Assembly (NCBI GenBank): GCA_013397935.1
Contig: VZRN01000631.1
Coordinates: forward strand, 1 to 64,000
Length of the DNA: 64,000 bases
Direction of reading: 5' to 3'
DNA from: Dasyornis broadbenti
Taxonomy: Eukaryota; Chordata; Aves; Passeriformes; Dasyornithidae
The notes below the pieces were generated by a model. That model was given only the letters and a program-made list of their open reading frames with translations, made no database searches and was not told the origin of the DNA. Positions 38,233 through 49,900 of the stretch are shown one piece after another. The stretch's first letter is position 1. Each line of letters starts with the position of its first letter. Both the position numbers and the translations under genes were made by a program.

Positions 38233-39134
38233 GTGATGGAAGAATACAAAGAGAACTTAAAATATGACCCTGTGGTCTGTCTTTCTTCCTTTCCTCATCT
38301 ATTACTACATTATTTGGAATACACCAGGCAAGAAGCTTTCCTCCTTATATATAAATGTTGCACTTTCACTATGTGGATTTTTTGCTTCATTTTTACATTA
38401 CTTTCCACAGGATCGATATAAAGTACCAAAACAGCAAGGACTGCATCACTTGGACCACAGTTTTCATGCTCTGGAGTTTGGCTTTGGGGTTTTATAAACT
38501 GAGAATACACGGGTGGGGGTCCTTAAAATATATATAAAAATAAATAAATAGTTCCAAAAGACGGGAAGTAGGGGTGCTCTGAGAGTCCCATACCCCAAAC
38601 ACTTCATCCCGGCTGACCGACACTAGAATCTAAACTGATTACACCAATGATCCCAATAAACCCTGTTTCCCCTCGGAAAACAAACGCATTAAAAGGAAGA
38701 GAGGCACGTTTTGAGGGCATGTGCCCAACTTTTCGGCCTGAAACACTCCCACAAGGTGACTTGGGGGCGGTAAGCCCTCAGGAGAGGGGCTGTTTACCGC
38801 CCTCCCTCGCTCGCTTCCCTCCGCCCCGGGGCTCCACTCCTCACGGATACATCGAGGTGTGGGGGACACATCCCCAGTTCCAGAACACCCGGGCTGCCAT
38901 GAGGGCTGTTCCAGCCAGGAGACCCCAGGATAAGGACAGAGAGCACGCAGATCCCCTTTCCCCACCCCGTCCCCTCAGCCGCGGCCGGCGGGAAACGCTG
39001 CCGGACACCCCGCGGTGAGGCGGCAGCGGCTCTGAGGGCACCGGGACCACCCCCCCCTTCCCTCGCTCCCTCCCGGCTCAATGTGGGCTTCAAGGCGGGA
39101 GAAGCGGGCCCGGCACCGGGAAGGGCGATAATCC

Positions 39135-39180
39135 CTTTCTCCTCCCGCCACAGCTTTTTCCGCTTGTTGCCGGGGTACAT
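39135..39180 (-). CDS. MACROD2: MACROD2 exon 1 (coding part, N-terminus)
   Basis: This is the first coding exon of the mono-ADP-ribosyl hydrolase MACROD2. Read on the minus strand from the ATG at 39180-39178 it gives MYPGNKRKKLWREEK plus one base (phase 1), which closely matches the human N-terminus (recalled MYPSNKKKKVWREEK). The ATG is the first in frame; the frame continues open upstream but without another ATG. Joined to exon 2, the split codon becomes GAG (Glu16), as in human. One oddity: the base after the conserved boundary does not start a GT donor (it reads AAAG then GGATTA). The nearest in-phase GT follows 39117, which would add six residues (GIIALP). The exon sits in a CpG-rich region next to an assembly gap. 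Identity is secure by homology; the exact 3' end is uncertain. Confidence 0.88.
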
Positions 39181-39401
39181 GGTGGTGTGGCTGGCGGCGG
39201 CTTTGAGCTGCAGGTTCCCCAGGCTCACGAGGGGGTGGAGGAGACGCCGCGCCAGCGCCAGAGCCAGAGCCGAGCGATACCGACGCCCCGCGCCGCTGCT
39301 GCCGCCGCTGGTACCGCTGCTCCCGCCGGGTCCGGCTCCGCGCCCGCCGCACGGTGCCCGTCAGCCGGGTCACGCCTCGCTCTACCCCGACACCCCCGCA
39401 G

Positions 39402-39846
39402 NNNNNNNNNNNNNNNNNNNNNNNNNNNNNNNNNNNNNNNNNNNNNNNNNNNNNNNNNNNNNNNNNNNNNNNNNNNNNNNNNNNNNNNNNNNNNNNNNNN
39501 NNNNNNNNNNNNNNNNNNNNNNNNNNNNNNNNNNNNNNNNNNNNNNNNNNNNNNNNNNNNNNNNNNNNNNNNNNNNNNNNNNNNNNNNNNNNNNNNNNNN
39601 NNNNNNNNNNNNNNNNNNNNNNNNNNNNNNNNNNNNNNNNNNNNNNNNNNNNNNNNNNNNNNNNNNNNNNNNNNNNNNNNNNNNNNNNNNNNNNNNNNNN
39701 NNNNNNNNNNNNNNNNNNNNNNNNNNNNNNNNNNNNNNNNNNNNNNNNNNNNNNNNNNNNNNNNNNNNNNNNNNNNNNNNNNNNNNNNNNNNNNNNNNNN
39801 NNNNNNNNNNNNNNNNNNNNNNNNNNNNNNNNNNNNNNNNNNNNNN
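39402..39846. other. Assembly gap (445 N)
   Basis: A run of N with GC-rich sequence on both sides. It most likely hides high-GC promoter or 5' UTR sequence that was poorly sequenced. Long open frames reported across this gap are artefacts of the N run. Confidence 0.99.
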
Positions 39847-39849
39847 CCC

Positions 39850-39889
39850 GCTCCGCCAGGCCGGGCCCTGCTCCGCCAGGCCGGGCCCT
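39850..39889. repeat. Perfect 20-bp tandem duplication beside the gap
   Basis: The unit GCTCCGCCAGGCCGGGCCCT occurs twice head to tail at 39850-39869 and 39870-39889, starting four bases after the N run. It may be the visible end of a longer GC-rich minisatellite inside the gap. Confidence 0.85.
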
Positions 39890-40041
39890 CCGCCCGCCAG
39901 CGCCTCCTGCGGTACCTCGGCACCGGCGGCCCGTGCGGCCCTGGAGCCTCCGGGATGCAGGAAACTGCCCCGGCCGTTCTAAAACCAGCTGCAGGAGCTG
40001 GAGATGCCGTGCTGAGGTTTCTGGGAGCGGGGCTCCGCTGG

Positions 40042-40491
40042 CGAGTCCAGAGAAGGACAAGAGAGATGCTGTAGGGTCTGGAGCGCAAGTCCTGTGAGGA
40101 GCGGCTGAGGGAGCTGGGGGTGTTCAGCCTGGAGAAAAAGAAGCTCAGAAGTGGCCTTATCACTGTCTACAACTCCCTGAAAGGAGGTTGCAACGAGGTG
40201 GGGGTCGCACTCTTCTCCCAGGCAGCCAAGGACAGGACAAGAGGACATAGGTTAAGCTGGGCCAGGGAGGTTCAGGTTGGACATCAGGGAAAACTTCTTC
40301 GTAGAAAGGGTGCTCAGACATTGGAATGGGCTTCCTAGAGAGGTGGTGGAGTTACCACCCCTGGAGGTGTTCAAGGAATGACTGGACACGTGGCTCAGTG
40401 CCATGGTCTAGTTGACAAGGTGCTGTTCCATCGAAGATTGGACTTGATGATCTCAAAGGTTTCCAACTTAATTGATTCTGTGATTCTGTGA
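40042..40491 (+). mobile_element. CR1 LINE 3' end in the MACROD2 upstream region
   Basis: About 450 bp with AGGCTGAGG-like GCGGCTGAGGGAGCTGGGGG, GTTCAGCCTGGAGAAAAAGA, GACATCAGGGAAAACTTCTT, CCTGGAGGTGTTCAAGGAAT and a terminal repeated ATTCTGTG (TTGATTCTGTGATTCTGTG). It is the CR1 ORF2 tail and 3' UTR on the plus strand, truncated at its 5' end. It lies right at the edge of the CpG island, less than 1 kb upstream of the MACROD2 start codon and in the opposite orientation to that gene. Confidence 0.93.
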
Positions 40492-43400
40492 CTCGCTGGG
40501 ATCCCCACACCATGCCTTCACTCCTTGCTCCCACCTATTGTGAAAATCAACGCTGGCTGCAGCAGACGCCAAGGTCCACCTGGGCCCAAAGGTCAGGGAA
40601 GGCACCCCCCCACACCTTGCACCACTCAACTTCCTCTGTACCAAGAGTAATTTTCTCCTTCACACCAACTTCCGTGGACTAAATTAATAAATATAAAAGC
40701 TTCCCTGCAGCTGTACAAATGCTCTTAGCTTCACTTGCACGCCCATGGAAGGAAAGGCCCTTCCCCATGCAGGTGAATGGATTTAGCCCTGGAGCACAGC
40801 GGGTGCTTGACTTGGAGCAGGAGTGATGAGGGGCTGGTGTGACAAAGGACACCTCACAGCATTCAGTGCCTCACTGTGCTTATGATGTGACACAGCTTCA
40901 CCGAGACAGAACAGTTCACAGGGGTACAGAGATGTCTGATTGAAGTCAAACACAGAAAGGGTCCACATCTGTTCATATGGATAATGGAATTCCAGCTAAA
41001 TCATATAGAGAATGTCTTGAATGCATCCTGTGGTCAAGGACTGGCTTTTCTCTGGTGATACACTCCTGTGCTTCACCTGTATCAAAGAAAGGTGAGGAAC
41101 AGCTTAGCAACATTTCAGTTCTTTTCTCACAGTTTCTGCTAAACACAAACATTAGCATCTCTACTATAACCATTGATTTTATTTCCTTACAGTAAAATCA
41201 TTAGTCTTATCCCACTCAGTGATGCAGGGAAGCATGCAGTTTACCTTTTAATAAATCAGACTGAGTCCTCTTTACAAAGCATATTTAAACATTCATATTA
41301 GACCACTTCCTAAGGGGATGTTATTATCTTTACCAGATTTCTTCACTTTGTCCAGGTGATGTGCTTTAGTAGCCCAAGCACAATTTTCTCATCTTGATAA
41401 TAAAAATGAGAGAGAAACCAACAGGTAAATTTTTTTTCTTCTTCTTTTTACGTCCATGATGTGGAGCAAATATTTGAATGCATATCCTAGATCATTGCAT
41501 ATTTACCAAGCTACTGAATATTCTAGTGTCCTGTGGGATCTGTTCCACATTTTATAAATCAATGTTTATTGGACCAGAAGGGGAGAACTAGAAAACTTAG
41601 CTCTCTTCCTGCAGAGGCCATCTGCACACATTCTGCAGTTTCATTTGTAAAAGTAGCTACAATAGCCATAATCTTGGAAAATATCTAAAGGAAATATGTA
41701 CATATATAAAAGGACAAAAAAAAATTAAGCCTGATGTTAAGCCAGCACCAAAATGAAAGACAAGATAAAAGAAATAAAACTGGTCTTCAGTTTAAAAACA
41801 GAAGTGTCCAAATGTTACAATTCCAGTAAGAAAATTCCTACTGCATTTTACATTTTTCCTTCAGGTTCTGGTGATACAATTGATCCCACTGAAGAAGTAA
41901 AAAATCATGCCACTAACTGATATGAACACAATGTGTCTTCTTACATTTGTTGATTCCGGAGGCCTGAAGGCAGAGATACAATCAGTATTATCATATCTAG
42001 TGGGAAAATTTACCTAAAAAGTAGACTTTCAGTATTTGGATGGAAACCAATCATGCTGCAAACTGGGAGATTATTTTCTCAGAGCACTGTAGCCAACTGT
42101 ATACATTGCAGGCTAAAGCAATGCTCAGAAGGGCTTAAAAATGTTCTGTTGAAAAAATGAGCAGGAAAATGGGACGATCAGGAAATTGGTGTTGGTCTAA
42201 TGAGGTGTGTGTGTTTAATCCATCCAAGGCCTAGTGAACTAGGTTCAGAATGGTGACATCCTGAAGAGGAAGACAGGAAAACTGGGCCATGTCCAAAATT
42301 AGTATTTAAGAGATATATAGCCTGGGCAGAATACTAATAGCTGCAAAATGAACATTTAACATATGGATAAAGTAATGACTGGTTAGAGAGTCCCCATTAG
42401 AGATATAATAGGAAATGTAAATTAATATGAGAGTGAATACTATGCTATAGAAGTGAATAAATGTACCAAAGGAGAGCTAGAGCCTCGATCCAAATTGCTG
42501 GATCATCCAACCGAACCGGCATTAAGGCCCCTATGTGCAGCATTTCCACTGCCATCAACCATCCTGACCAAAGCAGAGGCAGTGGCACAGCAGACCCTGC
42601 ACTGAGCCCAGAGCAGAGCAAAGCTGAGCAGAGCCAGGGCCCTGCAGGAGGCAGAATGTGGCCACTGGCTGAGCGCTGGCTCCATGGGGCCAGTGTGATG
42701 TGGGAGCTGTGGCACACCAGGAGAGAGTCTGTTTGAGATGCAGATTTTAAAGAAAGGATCAGAATATCAGTTGCTGGAGAAATTGAGAGGATGGGAATGG
42801 AAGCTGGCTGTTCCAGGTCTTGATAGTCCTAAAAACATTTGAAAGATTCTGTCTCAAAAAGGAACGGGCAGACTGGTGCCACCTTCACAACCACAACATG
42901 GTGCAGGGTCAGGGCCTGTGTTTGTGGACATTGAAACGTAGGCAGCAAAACTGGGCAGTATTGTGAGAAAAGGCATGAAGTTTAACAAGAGGAAAAATTG
43001 TATGAAAATGACAGTAAGCAGCTCTTTTCATTGTTTACAATGGAAAGCAGTCCTTTATTTGATTGTTTTTTACACTGTTTATTTAATTTTTCCTTGGATA
43101 CAGTGAAAAATGTAGAGATGGAATTAAGATATCTTAAAAATTCTTAAATAACTGGAATTTTCATAATTTATCAACATTATTGATAAAAATCTAAAATTAA
43201 AATCTACATTTAGATTATTTCCTCAGTTTCTACCTTACTAAAAAACAAAGCAACGGAAAGTTATTATGGACAGTTTCACATGTTAAGAAAAAGTTCTTTC
43301 ATCATGTATGTGAAAATACCTTTTTAAATCTATAATATCTGTAGCTATTAAACAAAATTGATTTATTACACCAATAACAGAGCAACATAATAATCTAAAA

Positions 43401-45250
43401 CGTGTTTATAAATTATTTATATTTAATAAAAATGTATTTCACCCATCATTATTCTTCTCAAACCTTGCTTGTGTAGCAAACTGTGCACTATTCACGGTCC
43501 TGCTGATTTTGATAAACCCTGTGTCGTGCACATTTCCACTGCTGGAAATTCAAATGCAAACTTACAGCCCCTGTACATTAACCATGCAGTCTCTCCTCCT
43601 GTCCATTCCTATCACATGCTGGAACTGTTCCAAGTCCTTTCCCCAAGGGTCCCAGAGTATCGCTGGTAAGATGTCACCTTTTATTAGCACGTTCACTCTG
43701 AGATACACTAACATGCATTGAAAACATAAAATGCACATCATCCATCTTTCATGTGACAGCTGCATCCCACCTTCTGAACTTTCAAGCTGATGGCACACCT
43801 GGGTCAAGGTTCTGTTAATAAAATGATGCTGAGTGACAGCAAGAGAGGGAGTTAACTGCCTACAAGCATTTGATAAACTGTTACCTGTAATTTCTTTGGT
43901 TTGTTGCCTTGGGCAAATGCGCTAAAGAGGAAGCAAGTAACTACAAGCCCCGTTTGTCCAAGTGGGTGAGTGGAGATGAAGATGAAAGGCAATATACTTG
44001 TGTTACTCACAGCTTTAGGATTTTAATCCACTTTGTCAGGGAGCTATCTTTTGGTTCATGAAATAATGTGATAGCTAAACTATTAAAAGAAAGAGAAAAT
44101 GAATGTTTCTGAACTTCTGATATGTCTGTTGATATGATTCCATGATTCTGCTGTTTCATAAGTAATCAAATGCACAGTGTTTCAGTTTAACCACTGAGGT
44201 TATAGTTATATCTAGATATGGTCATTTTTATAGTAAATAAATAATATATGAAACACATTAAAAAATGAGATAATTATTCACATAATCTATTATATACACA
44301 TTGATACTTATGACAAGACTCATTTTTTAATATTTTGATATACAGCTGTCTCATTTCTGATTTCTTGCAGCATTACAAACTTTTAGAAGAGAATTTTATA
44401 GATCCTTCGAAGTCAGACCTATTTTAAGCCAACTATTTTGGAAAACATTGTTCCAAGATAGTAGTATTTTAACACAGTTCAGTCTGGTGATGTAAATGAG
44501 TGGAGCATTTTCCAAGACTTAATTACAGTGCTGAAGTATGGGTGTGATTATGTACCCCGTGCGGGACTGATGCATGTTATAATTGCTGCATTGTTACCGT
44601 GTTGTACCTGAGTTCTGCAGTGAGTGCTTCTGTTCACTACAGCCATAGGCAAAGGAGAAAGAGCTTTTCAGAGTTTCCACAATAACCCCACAGACCTGAA
44701 TTTTTATGTGCAGCAGAAGATCCAGGAAAAAAAGGCAGGAATGTTCAACTTAGGCTCCTCTCCAGGATCAGCATCATATGGAAGAGATAAAAATACAAGC
44801 TAAAAAAGTCAGCAGTTGATCCAGACTGAAACTGTCTTCTGCTCCTGGAACTATTCCTGGCTGCGAGAGGAAAAGAGGAAGAAGTGTCCCACCCCAGAGA
44901 TGACTCAATGCGGAGTGGAGTGGAATGCCACACTGGCTCCTTGGGAGCTTGCCACAGTTCAGCTGTTTGCAGGTGTGATGGTGGTGCTTGCACAGACCTT
45001 TTCAGTCCTCTGCCAGTGGCTGCTGCAAACAGAAGTACCTTTTAATCTCAGTCATTCTGTATCAGAATGAACTAAGATGTATTCCACAAAGTACTTGATA
45101 AAGGACAAAATTTTAAGTAGGAAATTACTCTTCTGTACGCCACTTGAAAAAGCTGAATTCCTGCTCAGCCTACAATGTCCTCAGTAAAAAATAGAGATTG
45201 AAAGCACAAACAGAATGAAACAGTCAATGTGACCTCAATACAGGAGAGTT

Positions 45251-45282
45251 AAAAAAAAAAAAAGAAAAAGAAAAAGAAAAAA
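45251..45282. repeat. A-rich (AAAAAG)n simple repeat
   Basis: A13 followed by GAAAAAG units on the plus strand. Confidence 0.9.
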
Positions 45283-46139
45283 GTATAGTTTAACCATGTG
45301 CTCAAAGTTAAAGTACATAAAAGCAACTCTATTGACTTCACCGGCACCACTGACGTACTCTGTGACTGCTGGGAGCTTGACCTCAGCAGGCTGTGTACAA
45401 CCTTCTTATCATCAAGAGAGTCACATCATCAAGTGTCTCTGCAAGGACAGAACTTAATTAAATGGGATCACATCTAGCAGACGAAAGTATAATGTTAATC
45501 TGCAGTAGTAGTAAAAATATTCCCTAGTTATAAAATTCCTTAAATGATAGCTTCTATTCTTTCCAAAAAAGAAAACAACATCCTGGCATTAGAAAGGTTC
45601 AAGCCGGGTGACCATAAGAAGAGGCAAACATGCATTTTCTTGTTTTGGTTCTTCCCTCATCATTGCACACATCTACATCTATGCTTGCATTTTTATTTTA
45701 AGACTGCAAAGGGCAGAAGGCGAGTGATATATTCCAACATGCTCTGCCAAATCTCCAGTGCAGAGCTGGGCAACTGGGGCTAGTTGGGCTGGGAAGTAAT
45801 TGGTTGCTAAAACCAATAAAAGATGGGAGTACCTTTAAAAGACATCTAATATGCTGACTGTTAAATAAGGCTGAAATTACATTATTAAAGAAAGCTTTCA
45901 AGTGTTGGAAATGAAAGAATGTCATGCATTCTCCACTGAGGAAATCTAGATCTCACCAGAGGGGACATCCACTGTCATTATTTTGCTATTTTATCTGTTT
46001 TGTCTTTTACAACAACTTTGTTGCCAGACAGAAAAAAAATACCTGAAACATAAGAGGGGGTTGAGAGTTGAAAGAATGAGCAGAGAGAGTAGATAAATGA
46101 TGTAAGAACTGAAAAAATAATTTAAAAATAGAGGCTATT

Positions 46140-46215
46140 TTACATATATTACACATATGTAATGTAATGTATATGTGTATGTGTACACACTACACAATAT
46201 GTTACACATATTATT
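46140..46215. repeat. AT-rich TA/TG/CA simple-repeat region
   Basis: Alternating purine-pyrimidine DNA such as TGTAATGTAATGTATATGTG then TATGTGTACACAC. It may be a decayed dinucleotide microsatellite. Confidence 0.7.
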
Positions 46216-46589
46216 TTTGTTTCAACAGATAACATGCATCATCAAAATCAGAGTAATTATATCACTATAAATATATGTTTAGTTTACATGTAACAAGAAA
46301 TAACTGAATTAATTTTTCAAGTCTGTTTTTCCGTCTCTCTCCTTTGTTTGGTTATTTTGTTTGGTTTAGCTTTTTTCCCTCAAAATGATGCCATCTCTTC
46401 ACGGTTTGCTATTCTCTCAATTTCTGATTGATTTTGTTATAAATCCATCCATTCCTACACATCTTTTGGTGCACAGACTTCAAAGCATAGAAGCAAATAT
46501 CAAGGCACATTTAGATTATGACACTACAAGTGTTAGTGAACATTAGTGAGATATTGTGTGTGATACAGACAGAATCCTGGCAGGTACAG

Positions 46590-46795
46590 AATGAAGGAAT
46601 CATGGACTCACTGTGGCTGGAAGGCCCACAGAAGATCTTAGTTCAGAGCAAGGTAGCACCGGATTCACATGAGGGTGCTCAGGGATTTTGCAGGTTGGGT
46701 GCTGAACACCTCCAGGGGTGGTGGATTCACAGCCTCCCTGAGCAACCTGTCCCAGCCTTGACTGGATTTGCTGAAGTTTTCCACAATCCTTTTTA
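46590..46795 (-). mobile_element. Diverged CR1-like fragment
   Basis: AATCATGGACTCACTGTGGC, GAAGGCCCACAGAAGATCTT, CCTCCAGGGGTGGTGGATTC and CCTCCCTGAGCAACCTGTCC follow the order of a reversed CR1 3' end but are strongly diverged. The subfamily is not assigned. Confidence 0.7.
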
Positions 46796-46862
46796 CATTT
46801 TCATCTGGAATCCGGCTTTAAAGAAATAGTCCAAGGAATATAAATTCAATTGGCTGATGTTA

Positions 46863-46905
46863 GGGGATACACTCATTCAACACAGGGCTGAATGAGTGTA
46901 TCTCC
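46863..46905. repeat. Inverted repeat, 17-bp arms and 9-nt loop
   Basis: The arms GGGGATACACTCATTCA (46863-46879) and TGAATGAGTGTATCTCC (46889-46905) are complementary except at one position. The loop is ACACAGGGC. No flanking gene uses it that I can see. Confidence 0.9.
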
Positions 46906-49900
46906 ACACTCTGTACCTTTCTTGCACCACATTCATCCTGCTGTTGCCTGACTCTGCTGGATAGCGTGGCTTTTAGGCACAGAACTGTATCTTTACACTG
47001 TATGGAGGCCAACACAAAAAGAAAGGCTGGGGTGGGGCATGTCAGCTGAAGCAATGGCATGGTTACTTTCCAGCTAATTTTTCTTTCTAATTTTACTCTA
47101 CTCTTTTGTCTTCTCTTGCATTTTGTTTGCTTCACCTCACATTTCATGTTGTTTATTGCTCATCTTTCCATTAGTAGCACACTATATTTTTATCCCCTGT
47201 AAATGCAACACATGCTCCTGCTCCTTTTCTTGTAATGCTTCCAGCACTGCACAAGCATGTCTACATTTTCCTTTTCTTTTTCTTCCATCGTAATGTAATA
47301 TACACCATATCCACTTTACCACTTTCCTCTCAATTAAATTGTTCTAAATTATTTGTTTCTTGTGAAGGGAGAACAGAAATGTCTTAAAAATAACTGCTTT
47401 ATCTTTAATCACATGGGTATCATAATGGTTTGTGTGTATTCTGTGTAATTATGTTATATCATTTGGCAAAAATTGGTTTAACATTTGGGAGTTAAGATTT
47501 TAGAGGAGATAAAATTAAAAATAATTTTATATTAAATATAATTATACTGAGCCAGAATGGTGTTAATTAAAATGTCCTCCCCATTAGTTGGAATTTAGTG
47601 CTTTGTAAATAGCATGTTACTGTATCAGTGACATAGTATATGATATACAAGGAAAGCAGGAGATTTACATCACAATTCTTACAAGATGCTTTAATTCTAA
47701 CTTTCATTTTTTTACAGTACTCATCACCATTAACTATTTTTTGCCTTGTTACAAGTGGTTTTTGTTGCTAGTATGTTAATAGCTTTTCCTAATGCACCCA
47801 ACTCAGTGCAAATCTTTTTACTAGTAATCCATAATCCACAAGTATTTCTTCACCTGTAGGAGTTAGATTTGGTTTTATTCCCCCTCAAGCTGGTCAAGAA
47901 TTCCATTATGAGTTCTATTCTGCTCATATCGAACTCCCCGTGAAACCCTCTTTATATTTTGACTGCGAGTGCATTACTTACTGTGGATACAGAATGTCCT
48001 TTGCCACGGTGAATCCAAATCCGGGTGCTAACAGTGTCAGTGAAAGCAGGGAGTATAAAACACTTTGTTCCCTCCTGCTGGGAGCTGGGCAGGACTGCAG
48101 TGCTGGTCACTGCCCCCGGTCCTTTGGGGAACTCTGTGATCCAGCAGCCTCATCCCCATGGCTCTACAATGCTGTCTTGCTCGCAGGCCATTTCCTGGCT
48201 GCTCAGTAGCACAGAGGGGTTTGCATTGTGTATCCTCTTCCGTGGGTTATCTACAAACTTGACAAAGGTCCTGATATCCTCTTTGGTGTAAATCCGTCAG
48301 TAGTTATGTACAAGAAGTAGTACAGTTAAGGCTGTTATATAGCAGTCTAAGTTATGGTTGTTCATGGAGGTGGTTGCAGCTCTGTGCTACTATGCTGCCT
48401 TTTGTTGTAAGCTGGAAAATGAATTTACTCTTTCTTTTTTTCTTGTAGCAATCCCTTCCTGAAAGCCCTTCCAAGATGTAGTCTGGAGTGTTCTCATTAG
48501 AATTTAATCCCTTATATTTTAATAACTATCCTACTGGGTTACTAAGGTGTTAGAATTATCTTAAAAAAAATATATATATATATATATCATTAGTTAGCAA
48601 ATTAAGACAATTTATCTCTCAGATACATTCTGTTTGAATAGAAACAAAACAGTTTTATAACAAAAGGAACCCTCTTAACAATAACTTGCTTATTTTCAGA
48701 AGCAGAAAACATTTTTTTTTAAACCACAGAGAAAAAATGTTTCAAAACAAGTAAATGCATTTCAAAGCATAATTGTATAATTTATCAGGAAGAAGGTTTA
48801 GTCCCTCCAACACAGTCACAAACTGTGTTGCACATTACTTCTCTAATAAATTTGAAAAATTGTCTGAAGCACCAATATTTTTTATTAGCATCCAAACTGC
48901 ATCCACACAGTTATTTAAAGGTAGCATGGATAGGCAGCAATCCCACACATTCGCTGCTAATGGAACCTTTGGAACTGGAGCATTTAATGCCTACCTGGGA
49001 AGCAGCTCTCAGGATGCGCAAGGCAGGCTGTGGTGGTATTTGGGGTGACCCAAAGCAGTGCTGTGGAGGCCAGCAGGAGCTGAGAACCTGCTGGGAGCCA
49101 TGGTGATGAGGTTGGCCAAGCTTAGCAAAAATCAGCATGAACCATTCACATTGCTGAGGAATAAGAGTAAGGGAGGGACAGTCACTGTGTGCAACCCAAA
49201 TTTCCGGGAGGTGAGACAACAGCACCATTGATATTTGTGTGCATGACTTGCAGAGCCTGCCAGGGCTGGAAGATCACAAAGCAATGATAACAATTCCACT
49301 GCAGGGAGTCGTGCTTCTTGTTGAGCCCTGACTCAGAGGGCTACTGTTCTCTCTGGACCTTGAGATAACACTTGAGGAGCAAGAAAGACGGTGTCTCAGA
49401 GATACTCACAGCTCTTACGAATGGCTATAATGGGACACAACTGAAACAAGTCTCTGGAGGGCAGCTTCCACAGAGAAGGAGGTGCTGAAGAAATAACTCC
49501 ATGCACTTCAAAGTGCAACTGCCCGCCTTTGCAATTTGACTGCCCTACCCTGGCCACCACAGCTGTCGAGGCCATGTGTTCCCACGTGACTTGTCACCAG
49601 AAGTTGCTGGAGATCTCAGGTCTGTCCTTCACACAGCAGTAAAGCCCAGCAGCTGTGTCCTGTGCTCAAGTGGGAGCAGGACCATCAGCAGGATACATTG
49701 CCTGGCATTTTTTCCCAAGACACAGAAATTAATTCAGTAAGCAGCTGCCACCCCATAGAAATTGTTCTTCCTCCCTCAGCCACACATCTTACTACAGATG
49801 GACTAATTAGTAATTAGCTGAGCCACAAGCATCTCTCTTCATCTGTCCCTCTCTCTGGTAACTGGTCGCCAGTACAGAACTGGGCAGTGAAATGCATGTG

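Larger units (their letters stand above)
35114..39134 (-). other. MACROD2: MACROD2 intron 1
   Basis: About 4 kb between exons 2 and 1. Visible features are an A17 run at 35864-35880 and a 48-bp-period tandem duplication at 38143-38232. A GC-rich shoulder of the CpG island begins near 38750. No other exon is supported. Confidence 0.8.
38750..40040 (-). promoter_or_regulatory. MACROD2: CpG-rich MACROD2 promoter and 5' UTR region
   Basis: A sharp GC- and CpG-rich block surrounds exon 1 in otherwise AT-rich DNA, as expected for a CpG-island promoter of a broadly expressed gene. No TATA box is visible near the ATG. Transcription probably starts upstream of 39180, possibly in the unresolved gap at 39402-39846, so the 5' UTR cannot be placed. 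Divergent transcription to the right is possible but no coding exon supports it. Confidence 0.65.
40492..46589. other. Intergenic DNA upstream of MACROD2, no gene seen
   Basis: AT-rich sequence with a small GC-rich island at 42500-42720 and an A-rich simple repeat at 45251. Open frames are short and have no family resemblance. In human a head-to-head neighbour (SEL1L2) lies on this side, but I found no Sel1-repeat coding signal. Confidence 0.6.

Noticed and set aside
38975..40163. Open frames of 250-360 codons on both strands around 39-40 kb
   Set aside because: Each runs through the 445-N gap, where N codons cannot be stops. The flanking parts are GC-rich promoter and CR1 sequence.
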